From Adiantum capillus-veneris (lineage: Eukaryota; Streptophyta; Polypodiopsida; Polypodiales; Pteridaceae), in the NCBI GenBank assembly GCA_014529385.2, contig CM043952.1, positions 68,455,370 through 68,519,369 of the forward strand: 64,000 nt of DNA, in the 5' to 3' direction. Position numbers and translations under genes: made by a program. The notes beneath the pieces were generated by a model. The model was not told the origin of the DNA. It was given only the letters and a program-made list of their open reading frames with translations, and did no database searches. Positions 46,880-58,809 of the stretch are shown here, piece by piece. Within the stretch, counting starts at the first letter, position 1. Every line of letters starts with the position of its first letter.

Positions 46880-46895
46880 GGGCTCTTATACCAAT
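46880..46895 (-). promoter_or_regulatory. Primer-binding site (initiator Met type, diverged)
   Basis: Minus strand TTGGTATAAGAGCCCAGG follows the LTR end CATCA by one base. It resembles TGGTATCAGAGCC with one change. Confidence 0.6.
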
Positions 46896-47957
<1,062 letters not shown>

Positions 47958-49029
47958 TGTCCCCCTTCCTGATGTAGTTTCCGTCCTCAAAAGCTATTGA
48001 GATGAAGCACGTTCGTCAAGATGGAAGAGCATTTGAGATTGAATGTCCTTAGCCTTTCTTCAATCACTGCAAAATGAACCAAAATTGGCACAGAAATTGC
48101 ATTCTCATATACATTTAAAAAGCATATGCAATTGTAGGCACACAAATTGATTGGTAACAGAATATTAAACAATTTGTTAGTAAAACATTAAGCTATAATA
48201 TAATCAAATGCATAAGCACTTGTAAAGGTCAAAAACTAAACAAGCCTGGGGTTGTTAATTTAACAATCGAAAGGCACTAGAGGTCAACTATTAATACCAT
48301 GGACAAACTTCTCAATTCTCTCTAGTCAGTTAAGTTGTTTGATTACGAGAGCCAAGTATTTCATGTCTGAGGGCTAACTAGAGGCTATATTTAGAAGACC
48401 TTGTAGATAAGCTATGATAAAAGAAATTTCTCATGAAATCATCGCCTGACTTATTTCCTTTTCTTTGACCCCCAAAGTTTTTTCACATTGATGCAATTTT
48501 GATGTGTGCTCTTATTTTGTATGCCTTGGGCTTTTTTCTTTTCAAGGAAAAGCGTCCACAATGAGAACCTTTAGAGCTCTAGTACCATAGGCAATACATA
48601 TGAGTGAAGTACCAAATCAAGCTGGATTTCTCTTCCAGCTTAAGATTTTACATTGTGGCACTCTTGATTATTTTTTTTGTCATTGCATTTCAACTTTGAA
48701 CTTTGGGGGATCATATGACATTGTTTTTCTCCCCAGGCTCATCACACTAATAAACTCCCTTTATAATACTTAAGCTAAAGGTCAATAGGGACTAAGTCCA
48801 CTAGAAAGCCCTAGCACATTACACACAATGCTGCCTAAATCGGATTAAGAAACTAAAGTAACCATTGATTATTAGGAAGGCATTTCCCATGGTATTAAGA
48901 GAAGATCTCTAACTCCTAACTTGGTCAAACTAGATTAGTTAGTCTGCTTGATTTTGAAACCTAGACAAGGGATTATGACATAAATCTATATAGAATCTAA
49001 TGTTTAATTTAAGCAAATGTGTTGAACGT
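47958..49029 (-). other. Polypurine tract, 3' untranslated end of a Ty3 element, unassigned DNA
   Basis: Just upstream of the PPT the minus strand reads QMLFHLDERASSQ-like, the usual 3' end of plant Ty3 pol. From about 48180 to 49029 I see no coding sequence. Part of this must be the Gypsy3 3' LTR, whose inner end is not identifiable. Confidence 0.4.
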
Positions 49030-49377
49030 TTAATCATGTAACTTTTCCTCATCATTAGAGGCACAAATGTTCACTAAGAACGTCACTAGACGTCTATAGC
49101 CATCTTGGTCAAGAGGGTAAGCTTGTGCAATCGGAGAGACGTCCTCTACTAAGTATGGATTAGTCGTGGTCAAGAGACGTATCAGCCATTCTAATTTCTC
49201 AAAATTCCTCTCACATACTAGCGTATCTACCAAATCCCATTCACAGGCAAGCACCGGGTAGACTATGTGAAACACTTGTGAAAAGTAAAGAGGGTACCTC
49301 TCACCGAAGGTAGGAGTGGATGACTCTAGCATACTAGCCATATCTGTACACACAAATAGATGATGATTAGTGTGCAA
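49030..49377 (-). CDS. Unknown ORF of 115 codons
   Basis: A probable start at MASMLESSTPTFGERYPLYF follows an acceptor-like TTTGTGTGTACAG. The product has WDLVDTLVCERNFEKLEWLI, is rich in Leu and acidic at the end (NDEEKLHD), and looks like a folded soluble protein. I do not recognise it. It lies about 250 bp inside the presumed Gypsy3 3' LTR, so it could be an LTR-borne exon like the MAPKR exons, a captured gene exon, or chance. Confidence 0.3.
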   Translation of the reverse strand: MHTNHHLFVCTDMASMLESSTPTFGERYPLYFSQVFHIVYPVLACEWDLVDTLVCERNFEKLEWLIRLLTTTNPYLVEDVSPIAQAYPLDQDGYRRLVTFLVNICASNDEEKLHD

Positions 49378-49623
49378 ATATTATAAGGGTCATGTTAAAA
49401 GGTTGTGTCCTTGTGCATAATGTGTTTTTATGATTTTGGATCATGTACTAGAACTTGTAGGTTTTTAGCTTTTTGTTTGGTGGCTCTTTCTCTTTTACTC
49501 TTTTAATTTTTGTTTTCTTGAGTATAGAGCTACATATATACATTCCCTAAGATTGGGAGATTGAGAGGTCAGGGAGAAAGGTTAAGAGGGGAGCAAGTGA
49601 ATGATGGATGTCAGCAACAAACA

Positions 49624-49637
49624 CTCCCCCCTTCCTT
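49624..49637 (-). promoter_or_regulatory. Gypsy3 polypurine tract and 3' LTR start
   Basis: Minus strand AAGGAAGGGGGGAG followed by TGTTTGTTGCTGACATCC. This sets the Gypsy3 3' LTR start at 49623. No matching 5' LTR was seen to the right of 57430. Confidence 0.6.
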
Positions 49638-49856
49638 GGGTAGATCATACCTTTTGGAATGAGGTCGTCACCTTTTGGAACCAATTGTTCCAAGTTATCA
49701 TGGGTGAAGACTTTAACCAATAGTTGTTGACAGCCCTAGGTGTTTCATCTAGTTGCAAGGGTGGTAAGATAATCTCCCATTATTTTATTTGCAACGTTGT
49801 TGTAGGTGGTGAACTTACAACGGGAGGTGCAAATTCTTTCTTGTTTGTATAGATAT

Positions 49857-50831
49857 TTACAATGGTAGGTGGAGGTTGTATGGAAATACTTCTATTTTTG
49901 TATATGAACCACATGAAGGGCAAGAAGCTTCATTTGTTTTTTTTATAATTGAGGCGAGGGAAACAAGTCGTTCTCGCTTGGGCACCCAAACTAGCTCCGG
50001 ATCAGGTGTATAGTGTTTTGTGATCTTTCCCTTCCCACGATCTTCAATCAGCTTTATCGTTATAGGGTTTGTCTCACATGGATTAGGTGATGTTAAGAAC
50101 ATAATTTACGTTTTGGCACCCAGATTTTATCATTTCCTTGATAGTAGCCTTGGAATTCCAATAGTTTTTTAGGAATCCAACGCAACGTTTTCTTACATTT
50201 TTTGGAGCAAGTGGGGTGTCTTCTGTTTTTTAGCATAAAAAATTGGCACTAAAGAAGCTTTAGGGACCCATTTATATGTTTTCTTTGTTATATTAGGATG
50301 GACCTTGTGTGTCTCAAGCTTTGTTTCAACCACATAAGTTGAAGCTCTAGAGAGTTGGGCTATAGAGACATATGGTTCAACCTCCTGGACATGCACTGTT
50401 TTGGGTTGTATTTTCTCGGGCGACAATTTCTCAGGGACTATCGCTTGAGTGGCAAGGCTAAGAGTTGGTTTTTGTGTTGTGACACTTCCAATCCCCCAAT
50501 CAATAGTGCATTTGGTCGCTATCATCCACGTGCATCCTAGGGCTATATTGCCTTCCATAGTTCCAACATGCATGACCAAAAAGGCTTGAGTTGCAACCCC
50601 GTTGTCATAACTGACAGAAGTGTGCCAGATTCCAAAAACCATAGTTCTTTTCTCGTTGAAACCCTTGACTTTGATAGTACTCTCAGATAGAGATGGATTT
50701 CCCAATTGACACCACACTCCATATGACAACAGATTATATTTAGCATCCGTGTCCAATAAGGCGTTATATAGCACTTTTCCATAGGCACTATTTAGCTCAA
50801 TAGGGTATCGTAGAGGTGTGCTAGAGTCCAA
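49857..50831 (-). CDS. Gypsy3 extra ORF downstream of integrase: retropepsin-like domain
   Basis: 50831-50193 (212 codons) begins MDSSTPLRYPIELNSAYGKV. It has a protease-like fold: LYNALLDTDAKYNLLSYGVW (D-T-D-A at the usual D-T-G-A), a strand-rich middle (IKVKGFNEKRTMVFGIW), and ALGCTWMIATKCTIDW at the position of the ILGRPWM motif. A Pro/Lys-rich tail ends near 50193; 50102-49857 continues with a basic segment and SCPSCGSY. Gly-to-Asp in the active site suggests it is inactive as a protease, either by decay or by design. It lies on the element's strand after integrase and before the polypurine tract. Confidence 0.5.
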
Positions 50832-52040
50832 CCAATGATCCTATGTTTCAACGTGAAATGCATGTGTAACTCCAAGGTTGGCCTCTCATTGGCATCTTAT
50901 GCGTTCTTGTCGATCCTTAGCCTCAGCTTGAGCTTGTATCTTCTTCAATTCTGCTTGTGCCTTGGCTGCCTTTTTTTGATGGATGGCACATAACTCCTCT
51001 GGCTTAAAGGATCATAGTATCTTTTAACTTTTCTCCCATTGAGGAATCCAGTAGTTTCAACTCCATCAAGAGTTTCCCCACGAATGGTACCTTGTGGGGT
51101 GATTTCGCATACTCTATATCGTCCTTTTCAACTTTTTCTTCTTGTTTGGCACTCCATACATAAGGACTTTATCACCAACATTGATATCTTTGTTCTTTAG
51201 ATGACGGTCAAACCATTTCTTCCTCCTATCTTTCTCCACAAGTGCATTTTGCACACCTAATTGTCTTTATTCGTCTAACCTCTCAAGGATATATAAACGC
51301 TCAACTAAAGGGCTACCATCCCAACCTTCTTGTGAAGCTACCCGTAGACTAGAAATTATAAACTCCCATGGCATAACTGCTTCTTGGCCATATACCATTT
51401 TGAAAGGTGTACAATTAATAGCCACTTTGTAAAAAGTACGATAAGCCCATAGAACTGATGTCAACTTCAAATCCCCATCTGTGCAATGAGCTTCCATTGT
51501 TTTGGTCAAGATAGAAATTAAGGTGTTGTTAGTGCTCTCGGCTTGGCCATTTGCTTGTGGGTAATACGGTATAGAAGTATGGTGAGCTATCATGAAGTTT
51601 GTTGTGAGTTCCTTTATCACACTATTTATAAAATGAGTACCATTGTCACTCACAATTTCAAAGGGACAACCAAATCTTGTAATAACGTTCTCAAAGAGAA
51701 ACTTGGCAGTTGACCTTGCATCAGCCTTGCGTGTCACCCTGGCTTCCATCCACTTTGTCACATAGTCGATGGCAACGATAATATATTGAGATTGAGTGTT
51801 ACAAGCTACTGGACCAATTGGACCTACAAAGTCTAAACCCCATTTTTCAAATGGTTGAGTCACTTTAACAGAATATAAGGGCATCTTATACTTTTGTTGT
51901 GTGATCTTGTAACGTTGGCATTCATCACACCCTTTTGCAAAAAGTGATGCATTATTGAATAAGGTAGGCCACCAATAGCCTGGTTGCAACACCTTTCTAG
52001 CAGTTAGATCCCCTGAGAAATGTCCTCTAGCTATACCCAT
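50832..52040 (-). pseudogene. Gypsy3 integrase
   Basis: 52040-51267 has the zinc-binding segment (GHFSGDLTARKVLQPGYWWP, then GCDECQRYK) and an intact catalytic set: WGLDFVGPIGP, IVSDNGTHFINSV and YYPQANGQAEST. It continues through AYRTFYKVAINCTPFKMVYG. After stops around 51266, a C-terminal piece on the same strand reads CEITPQGTIRGETLDGVETT and FLNGRKVKRYYDPL. No chromodomain. The style matches plant Tat/Athila-type elements. Confidence 0.85.
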
Positions 52041-53614
52041 ATGGGATTCTTGCAGTATGTATAAATACTTATCCTCATGAGCACAACATCTAAGAATATC
52101 GTCCTTCCCTAGCTTATAGAGAGTTCCTACAATTAGAGAATAAGGTTCACATTCCTTTAACAGTTTTCAAGCTATATCCTTACATAGCTCCTTGGGTGAA
52201 AAACCGTTAACTAAAAAGTTCACAATCTTCTCACTCCATTCAAACATGGTCTCTACTAGGAATAGGGAGGTATCGCACAATTCATCATCGATTCCAGTAG
52301 GGGCTTCACCATTGGGTATGCGAGACAAATGATCCGCCATGACATGTCTCTTACTGGCTCTCACCACAACGATAAAATCAAACTCAAGAAGAATTAACAA
52401 CCATTGTGTAATTCTTCTCGTGGAATAAGTTTTATATACTATATACAACAATGCTTGATGATCAAAATAGAAAACAAACTTGTTGGCAAGAAGGTACTAG
52501 CAAAATTTCTTCACTGCGTAAATCATACCTAAACCTTCCCTCTCTGTAGTGGTGTAGTTTCTCTTAGCATCATTTAATTGACGATTTGCAAAGCTAATGG
52601 GTAGTCCAATTTATGTTCTCTTGGTTGAGCTAGAACACACCCAATAGCAAAATTCGATGCATCAACATGCACATGGAAAATTACATTCCAATTGGGCACT
52701 TGTAGAATGGGAGCACTGGTTAAGGTATTTTTTAATGACTCATAAGCATGGTCACACTCTGTGGTCCACTGGAACTCAATAAAAATCTTGCGCAAAGGAA
52801 GAGCTATCTCGACAAAGTTTAAAATAAACCGCATGTAATAACCAACATGGCCCATGAATCTTTGAACTCCTTTATAGTTTGTAGGTGGTGGAAAATTAGA
52901 AATGGCTTTAATTTTGCTCTCATTTGTGGAAATCCCATTTTTGGACACTATATGCCCTAAAATGACTCCATGCTTAACCCAAAATTGGCATTTGAAAGGG
53001 TTTAAGGAGACGCGATACAATATGCACTTCTCAAACACTTTTTGTAAAAATAAGGTGTTCCTTCCAAGAGGAATAAACACAAAGGTCATCTACAAAAGCT
53101 TCACAAAACTCCCTCAAATATTCTCTAAAAGCAGTTTTTATTAATTTTTGGAACGTAGCAGGGGCATTGGTTTAGCCAAAAGCCATAACATGAAATGAGA
53201 ACACTCCAAATTTGGTTATAAAAGTAGTTTTAGCTTGGTCCTCTAGTGCAATTGTGATTTGATTGTATCCAAAGTACCCATCTAAAAAGCTATAAGCTTC
53301 CTTTCTTGCAACTCTTTCAAGCACATGTTCTGAATATGGCAAGAGATAATAGTCGCTCCTGTGGAGGCATTGACTTTCGTGAGATCCACGCACACTGTGG
53401 GTTTCCCATTATTTTTCGGCACAATAACTATTGGAGACACACATTCTGAGTGCTCAATAGGGTATATGAATCCACATTTGACAAGCTTTTCAATCTCTTC
53501 TTGAACAATCTTTGCATCCTTAGGATTCATGGGGTAGGGTCGTTGCTGGACTGGTTTAGCCATGCTATTCATGGGGATTGTGTGATGCACCACGGAAGGT
53601 GGAACACCTTTCAT
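52041..53614 (-). pseudogene. Gypsy3 reverse transcriptase and RNase H
   Basis: 53614-53282 gives the RT start (VQQRPYPMNPKDAKIVQEEI, CGFIYPIEHSECVSPIVIVP, KPTVCVDLTKVNAST). 53393-53172 gives RKEAYSFLDGYFGYNQITIA. FVDDLCVYSSWKEHL near 53100 holds the catalytic Asp pair. 53089-52574 gives LGHIVSKNGIS and the RNase H start VHVDASNFAIGCVLAQPREH; 52451-52167 its end (ASKRHVMADHLSRIPNGE). Several frameshifts and stops. Confidence 0.85.
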
Positions 53615-53688
53615 ATCTTGATATGTCCAAGCAAATATATCATTGAATTCCTTGAGAAGTTCTTTAAGTACATACTCCTCAGTCTTTG

Positions 53689-54686
53689 TCAGATCTTGGG
53701 TAATGAAAACAGGTTTGGACTCCTCACAGGGTCTGCTAACTCTATTTCATTAACTATCACTAGACCATCATATACTCCATTACTTCCATCGATAGGTGTT
53801 CTCTGCGCTTTTGTATACACACCTTTACGTTCCTCTGTGGTGTAGGATTTGAAATGTTCACGTGTAGGGTGTAAGCCTGTGGGGTCTTGTTGTTCTGTGG
53901 ACTGTGATTTCTCATCCTCTTCCTGTTGTTGTTGAGCTAACTCTCGATTTTGTCGTCTCCTTATGGTATGGCTCAACTTTGGCTTCTCTGTAGCCTCTAA
54001 CTTTGCGATGTCAATGGGTTGTGGACTACACCACATAACACTCTGAAGGTATTCACCCCAGTTATCTACCAACTTTCGATGAGCATCACATGTCCCTATA
54101 TAATTAAGCCATTCTGCAGTAGATTTCTTTTCATTTATTCTAGAAAGCATATTTGCTCGATATCGTCGCCTCTTATATCTCTTACTCTTCTTGTCTAATA
54201 TTTTATTACGGTCGATCTCTAGTGAAGAGTCACTAGTAGATGAATTGATACTTGTGTCTTCTGCTCTCCTGGATAGATTGTCATCTAGGGTACCACTGGG
54301 CCTGAATGGTTTGTCTCCACATTTGCACCAAGATTTGACTCAGACTCTTCGTCTTCAAAGTCAATTTCAATCAATGATTTTGACTTTGAATCGTGTGGGC
54401 TATAGTCTTGTGAGACGCTACTAGTTCCAATGTCAGTCAAGCCTTCATCTTGTAGGTCATCAGAAGCTATATGCATTGATCCTATCATATTTAAGGGTAC
54501 GAGTTGTGGCATTCCATCACCCTCAAGTGTTACCCATGTCATCCCCCTATTTCCCCAAGTGTCCATGGTTGCTGTTAGGTGGACCCAATCCACATTGTCA
54601 GACTCAGTCATCCCAGGTAGAACATCCATATAAGGAAAATCTTCCCCAACATCAGTGTCCAGTTTACACGTGTAACAATACTGCAA
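53689..54686 (-). pseudogene. Gypsy3 linker between protease and reverse transcriptase
   Basis: Two frames (54686-54285 and 54150-53689) of low-complexity acidic and Gln/Glu-rich protein, e.g. RRRQNRELAQQQQEEDEKSQ. They include a conserved-looking WVHLTATMDTWGNRGMTWVT block. No known domain. Such spacers are common in long plant Ty3 pol genes. Confidence 0.45.
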
Positions 54687-54791
54687 TGGGGCCGAGTGAA
54701 TTGTGGTGTCAGACCTATGATCAATAAAATTGTTTCCTAGAGGATGTGTCCGACCAGTTACAAGATCAACTCGAATGACAGAATCTTGGAA

Positions 54792-55262
54792 CTACAAGTA
54801 GACATGGTTTTTAGACCAGACATGCACCATTTTTGCTTCCCTCATGAAAGGGCGTCCTAAGATCATCTCAGATGACATAGCGTGCTTGGAAAAATCCATA
54901 ACAATGAAGGTATTCCTTATTTTGTGTCCAAAGACCTTGATCTTAAGAGCTTCTAGCATCCCAATAGGTTTAACAATAGTCCCATTGACTATCTTTACCA
55001 CTATGTTTGTAGTCCCAAGGTGAGGTCTTCCCATAGTTTTCGAGCAATTTTTAGTCACAATGCTAACCCCAACGCCACCATCAAGGATGATTCCCTTCAC
55101 AGTTAATCCCTTGGTAGTGATTAGTATGGTCGCATTGGATTCATCACCTTCAAAGTATTGTCCCAACTTGTTAACATGCATTTCAACAACAGAGTTCTCA
55201 TCTAGGTTGGGTTGTGGATCTAAATGTTCCTCCTCTATTAGCACCTCCCTAGCTCCATCCAT
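54792..55262 (-). pseudogene. Gypsy3 protease
   Basis: GIILDGGVGVSIVTKNCSKT is the active-site region with D-G-G-V where D-S-G-A is expected. MILGRPFMREAKMVHVWS is the ILGRPF motif. The rest aligns well with the intact protease at 14556-15491 (PIGMLEALKIKVFG against PLGLLEKVIVNSCG), so the two elements are relatives. About 155 codons. Confidence 0.75.
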
Positions 55263-55310
55263 CTGTGCAAATTGTGGTAGCGCGACTTTCAGTTCTCCAT
55301 TGAGGAAATC

Positions 55311-57426
55311 TCAAAGAGCTAAGTATAGCTCGGGGTCTCCATATAGTTTGGACATGATGGTGGTTCTAACTTCTGAAGCCATGAAATCCATCAATTTGAC
55401 AATATTTAACGGTACTTTCTGAGCTTCAATCCCTTGACGTGGGGAAGATGGGATCTCCATTCCTTTCATAGGGTCGGGTAGTCCCTCTGTAAAAATTCTC
55501 TCCAACAAGAAGGGAGTACGCCCACTTTCCAATGACTTAAAGTCACTTTCTTCGTGGATAACACTAGGTATGGCTAGTGGTCTATGGAATTTGTGAGGTT
55601 GCTTTTGCGTAGGGAACACTATGTTGGTAATCTGGATCTGCCTAGGTGCTGGCTCTATCCCTTTGGGTCTCTTCTACCAAACTCATTAATTGCTTGACTC
55701 GCTCGATCTCCTTTGTAGGGTTTGGGTAAGATCCTATCTTCTTCTTGGGTCCTGGACATTGTAGCTCATGATCATCTTTCTTGTTTATTTCTTTTCTAGT
55801 GGTCATTTTAGTCTCCATGGTTTCACCTGAATCAGAATCCTCTTCACGTCGTTCATATATATAGAGTCGTCAATAGTCCATATGTCGGTCTTTGAACTGG
55901 GGTCTGACTTTGCTGATTTTTGCGATCTCTTCCTTCGTGTTTTCTTCTTCTTCTAAGATTGGGCAATTGATGATGTGTCCCTTTCTTCAAGAATATATTT
56001 TTGGTTTTGTAGCATTGATCGTGTGAGTACATTAACTGGTACCACATGCGTAACGTTGGCTCCTCAATAGCCTCAATTAAATTCAATGGCGCTATCTTTG
56101 GTGCATTTGGATTATTAGGACATTGGGCAATCAAATGATCTATGCCACATCGATTACACATGAGTATCGGCATTCTAGATGTGCTCGCTTGATTTGTTTG
56201 CATCAAGGTGGCATTCTTTTGTTATCTAATAGGACATTCGGCTACACGATGAGAACCTCCACACTCATAGCATTGAAGAGGTGGTCTCTTGGTAGTGTAA
56301 TTGATATTTTGGCCTCTTGCAGTAAGAGCAGCTACTTGATAGACAGGTTTGACTTGCCCCCAATAGTCCTGCATGTAGTATTGTGTACTTTCTTCAAGTG
56401 CATCAATCCCAAAGGCAATATTAGGGTCAGTATCTTCCTCATAGCTTTCCAAACCAACAATCAATGTCTCACAACCCACTTGATTCACAAAAGTGATTCT
56501 CGGACATGGTGGTTGCGGTCCTAGCACTGGAGGTGGTAAGGTTGTTGTTTGAACAACATTTTGGGCCCTAGGGACCATGTGTTGTGACGTTTGTTCAAGA
56601 GGTAGGACCGGCATCAATGCAGGCACTCGAGGTGTATCCGTCCATGCTAAGGTTGGTCTATTGGCCATCGCGCGCTTAAATACTATGCAATCCTTAGCTT
56701 GATGACCATACCTCCCACATGCATTGCAATTTTCATTAAATTTTGCTCTAAAAATAGGGCATTAACTAGTACTATGCGGACCATAGCAAACTGAGCACAT
56801 TGTTGCTCCCTTCTTGGATACATATGATTGTTTTGCGGAGAACTATTGTCTCTAAGACTTTCTTGAATGGCCTTGGTGAGATCTGCTAAAGTCATTTCAG
56901 ATATCTTTGGCTCCTTAGCAATAGGCTTTAGGGTCATTGGTTGATGTCCGGATGCTTGCGACCTAGTAGATTTAGGCTCAAAAAACACTCTTTCTCCTTG
57001 AATCATGAAATTGTCCTCCAATTGGATTGCATTGGTGGTGACTGCTTCCCAAGTGGTGATACCTCTAATGACTAGGTCATTGTAGATATCCTCATGTCGT
57101 AGTCCCCTAATGAATCTATCAAGCAATTGGTTATTATTGAAGCGCTCATTTGGATTACAACGTGAATTCAAATGCTTCAAGCGACTAATAAAGTCCTTCA
57201 CCGACTCTCCTTTCTCTCGTTGGGCTTTCTAGAGTTGAGATGCTACACCCCAAAGTACTCCCTCTCGTATGTATTCTTTCGAGAACAGTCTCCTAAGAGT
57301 AGGGTAAATCGTTTTTTCTTCCACCCTTAGGGTTCTATACCAATCCCCAGCCTTCCCACTCAAGGTCAGGCTTAAAGCACTACTCTTATGCAGGTCATTG
57401 TGTTCTCCTAGAGAATCGCATATTTG

Positions 57427-57430
<4 letters not shown>
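55311..57430 (-). pseudogene. Gypsy3 gag with four zinc knuckles
   Basis: Minus frames: 57430-57232 reads FQICDSLGEHNDLHKSSALS, then LSGKAGDWYRTLRVEEKTIY, the gag capsid core. A TAG at about 57231 is followed in frame by KAQREKGESVKDFISRLKHL. Knuckles follow: CSVCYGPHSTS-stop-C and CNACGRYGHQAKDC (56800-56700), CYECGGSHRVAEC (about 56250), and CNRCGIDHLIAQC (about 56150). Further low-complexity frames (55619-55311) lead to the protease. Frames shift repeatedly. The capsid N-terminus is missing because the sequence becomes (CT)n at 57431. Confidence 0.75.

Positions 57431-57508
<78 letters not shown>
57431..57508. repeat. (CT)39 microsatellite at the Gypsy3 gag boundary
   Basis: An uninterrupted 78-bp CT run. 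Gag coding sequence is readable right up to it on the left and not beyond it on the right. Confidence 0.98.
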
Positions 57509-57512
<4 letters not shown>

Positions 57513-58143
57513 AACCCTAGCTCACAAACTGTTCTCCTCCCACTGTCCCCTCCTCGATAAGGGGCAGCCTTGTGTGGAGGTATCAAGGCTCAGCCTCGCC
57601 CTGTCCTAGCCTTGTCTCATCGACCTCAACTCTCCACATCCAACGCGAACGCCTCTCAAACCTACTTATGTAGACTTGGCCATAAAATTTCATGACAATA
57701 GGTCTCGAATCAGCCTCAGGGGGTTCACTATGTATAAAGTGTGTATATCATGTGTGTTCAAGTACTATTTTAAAACTCCTTATCGGTGAATTTTTTTAGT
57801 AAAATACACCCTTTTTCTATTCAATCTGTAAAATTTTTCCCAATCCCCTTTTAGGGTACTCTTCTATATGTGAAAATGTGAGAAAAATAAAATTTAATAA
57901 CCCCTTCTACTGCACTCACGTGATAGTCACATAATAATTAAGTGACCCCCCCAAGGGATCAGCCGGTGTGCTCTATAGGGAACTTGGCTTTGTAGCACTG
58001 CAAGTCTCTTACTCGAGCCAGGCTCCACAACACTTGTCTCAACAGTAATACAAGCATGCTAGGTAGCATTACGACTAGACAAGCACATTATAATTGTGGA
58101 AGTTTTGGGCCTTCTCTAAGGGTCTGGTGCCACAACACCTGTC
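57509..58143. other. Unassigned DNA
   Basis: No open frame of note. AT-rich in 57720-57960 with phrases such as GGGGTTCACTATG; nothing recognisable. Confidence 0.5.
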
Positions 58144-58542
58144 TTGGTTACAATACAAGTAGAAAGGTTTTCAACTGCCTTTGAGCTTGGAGACCCCATC
58201 ATATGCCAAGATGCAAGGACTATAGCCCTAGAGGCTCAGATCCAAGAATGTATCAGAGAGAATGAAAAAATCAAGCAACGCTTGCATAGGCTTGAGGATT
58301 CGAACGAAGTAGAGAGCCAAGCTCTTATCGCAAAATCACATGAAGTCAAAGCCTCCCTCACCACGATTGTCAAGGCGGTCCAAAAGGAAGCCCACGAGGA
58401 AACACACAAGAAGATCAACACCAAGATACATGTGATGCGAGAGAATGCCAATTACAAGAATCTCTTGGCCTCAACGTTAGGATTCGGGGGCTCCACTCAC
58501 CATGGTGCACCGATGAAGACAACCCTAAAGAGGCAATCATGA
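58144..58542 (+). CDS. Coiled-coil ORF, unknown
   Basis: 132 codons. The central part (RTIALEAQIQECIRENEKIK, then VEIQ-like VKASLTTIVKAVQKEAHEE) has heptad-like Leu/Ile spacing and high charge, so a coiled coil is likely. It ends in a Gly/His-rich piece (GFGGSTHHGAP). A protein-like frame continues at 58549-58809 (LQAGHDIQRLSKIFVTLG) after a stop. Possibly the start of a retroelement gag, or part of an unknown gene. No RT or integrase follows. Confidence 0.3.
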   Translation: MVTIQVERFSTAFELGDPIICQDARTIALEAQIQECIRENEKIKQRLHRLEDSNEVESQALIAKSHEVKASLTTIVKAVQKEAHEETHKKINTKIHVMRENANYKNLLASTLGFGGSTHHGAPMKTTLKRQS

Positions 58543-58809
58543 AGCTCAATGACATTATTCATCCAATTAACATCAAGCCCAAAAACATCCCTTGGATCAA
58601 TGACACACATAGGTAGGTGCATTAACTCTCCCTTGCAAGCTGGCCATGATATCCAAAGGTTGTCAAAGATTTTTGTAACATTGGGTTTGAAAGGATCAAA
58701 CTATGGAGGCTTATTAAGAGTCGCTTTGTATCCTATGGAAAACCAAAGCATAGGGACCATGCCAATAAGTTCCTGCCATCCTCAATGGTTGGCACTAGGT
58801 TCTCGATGA

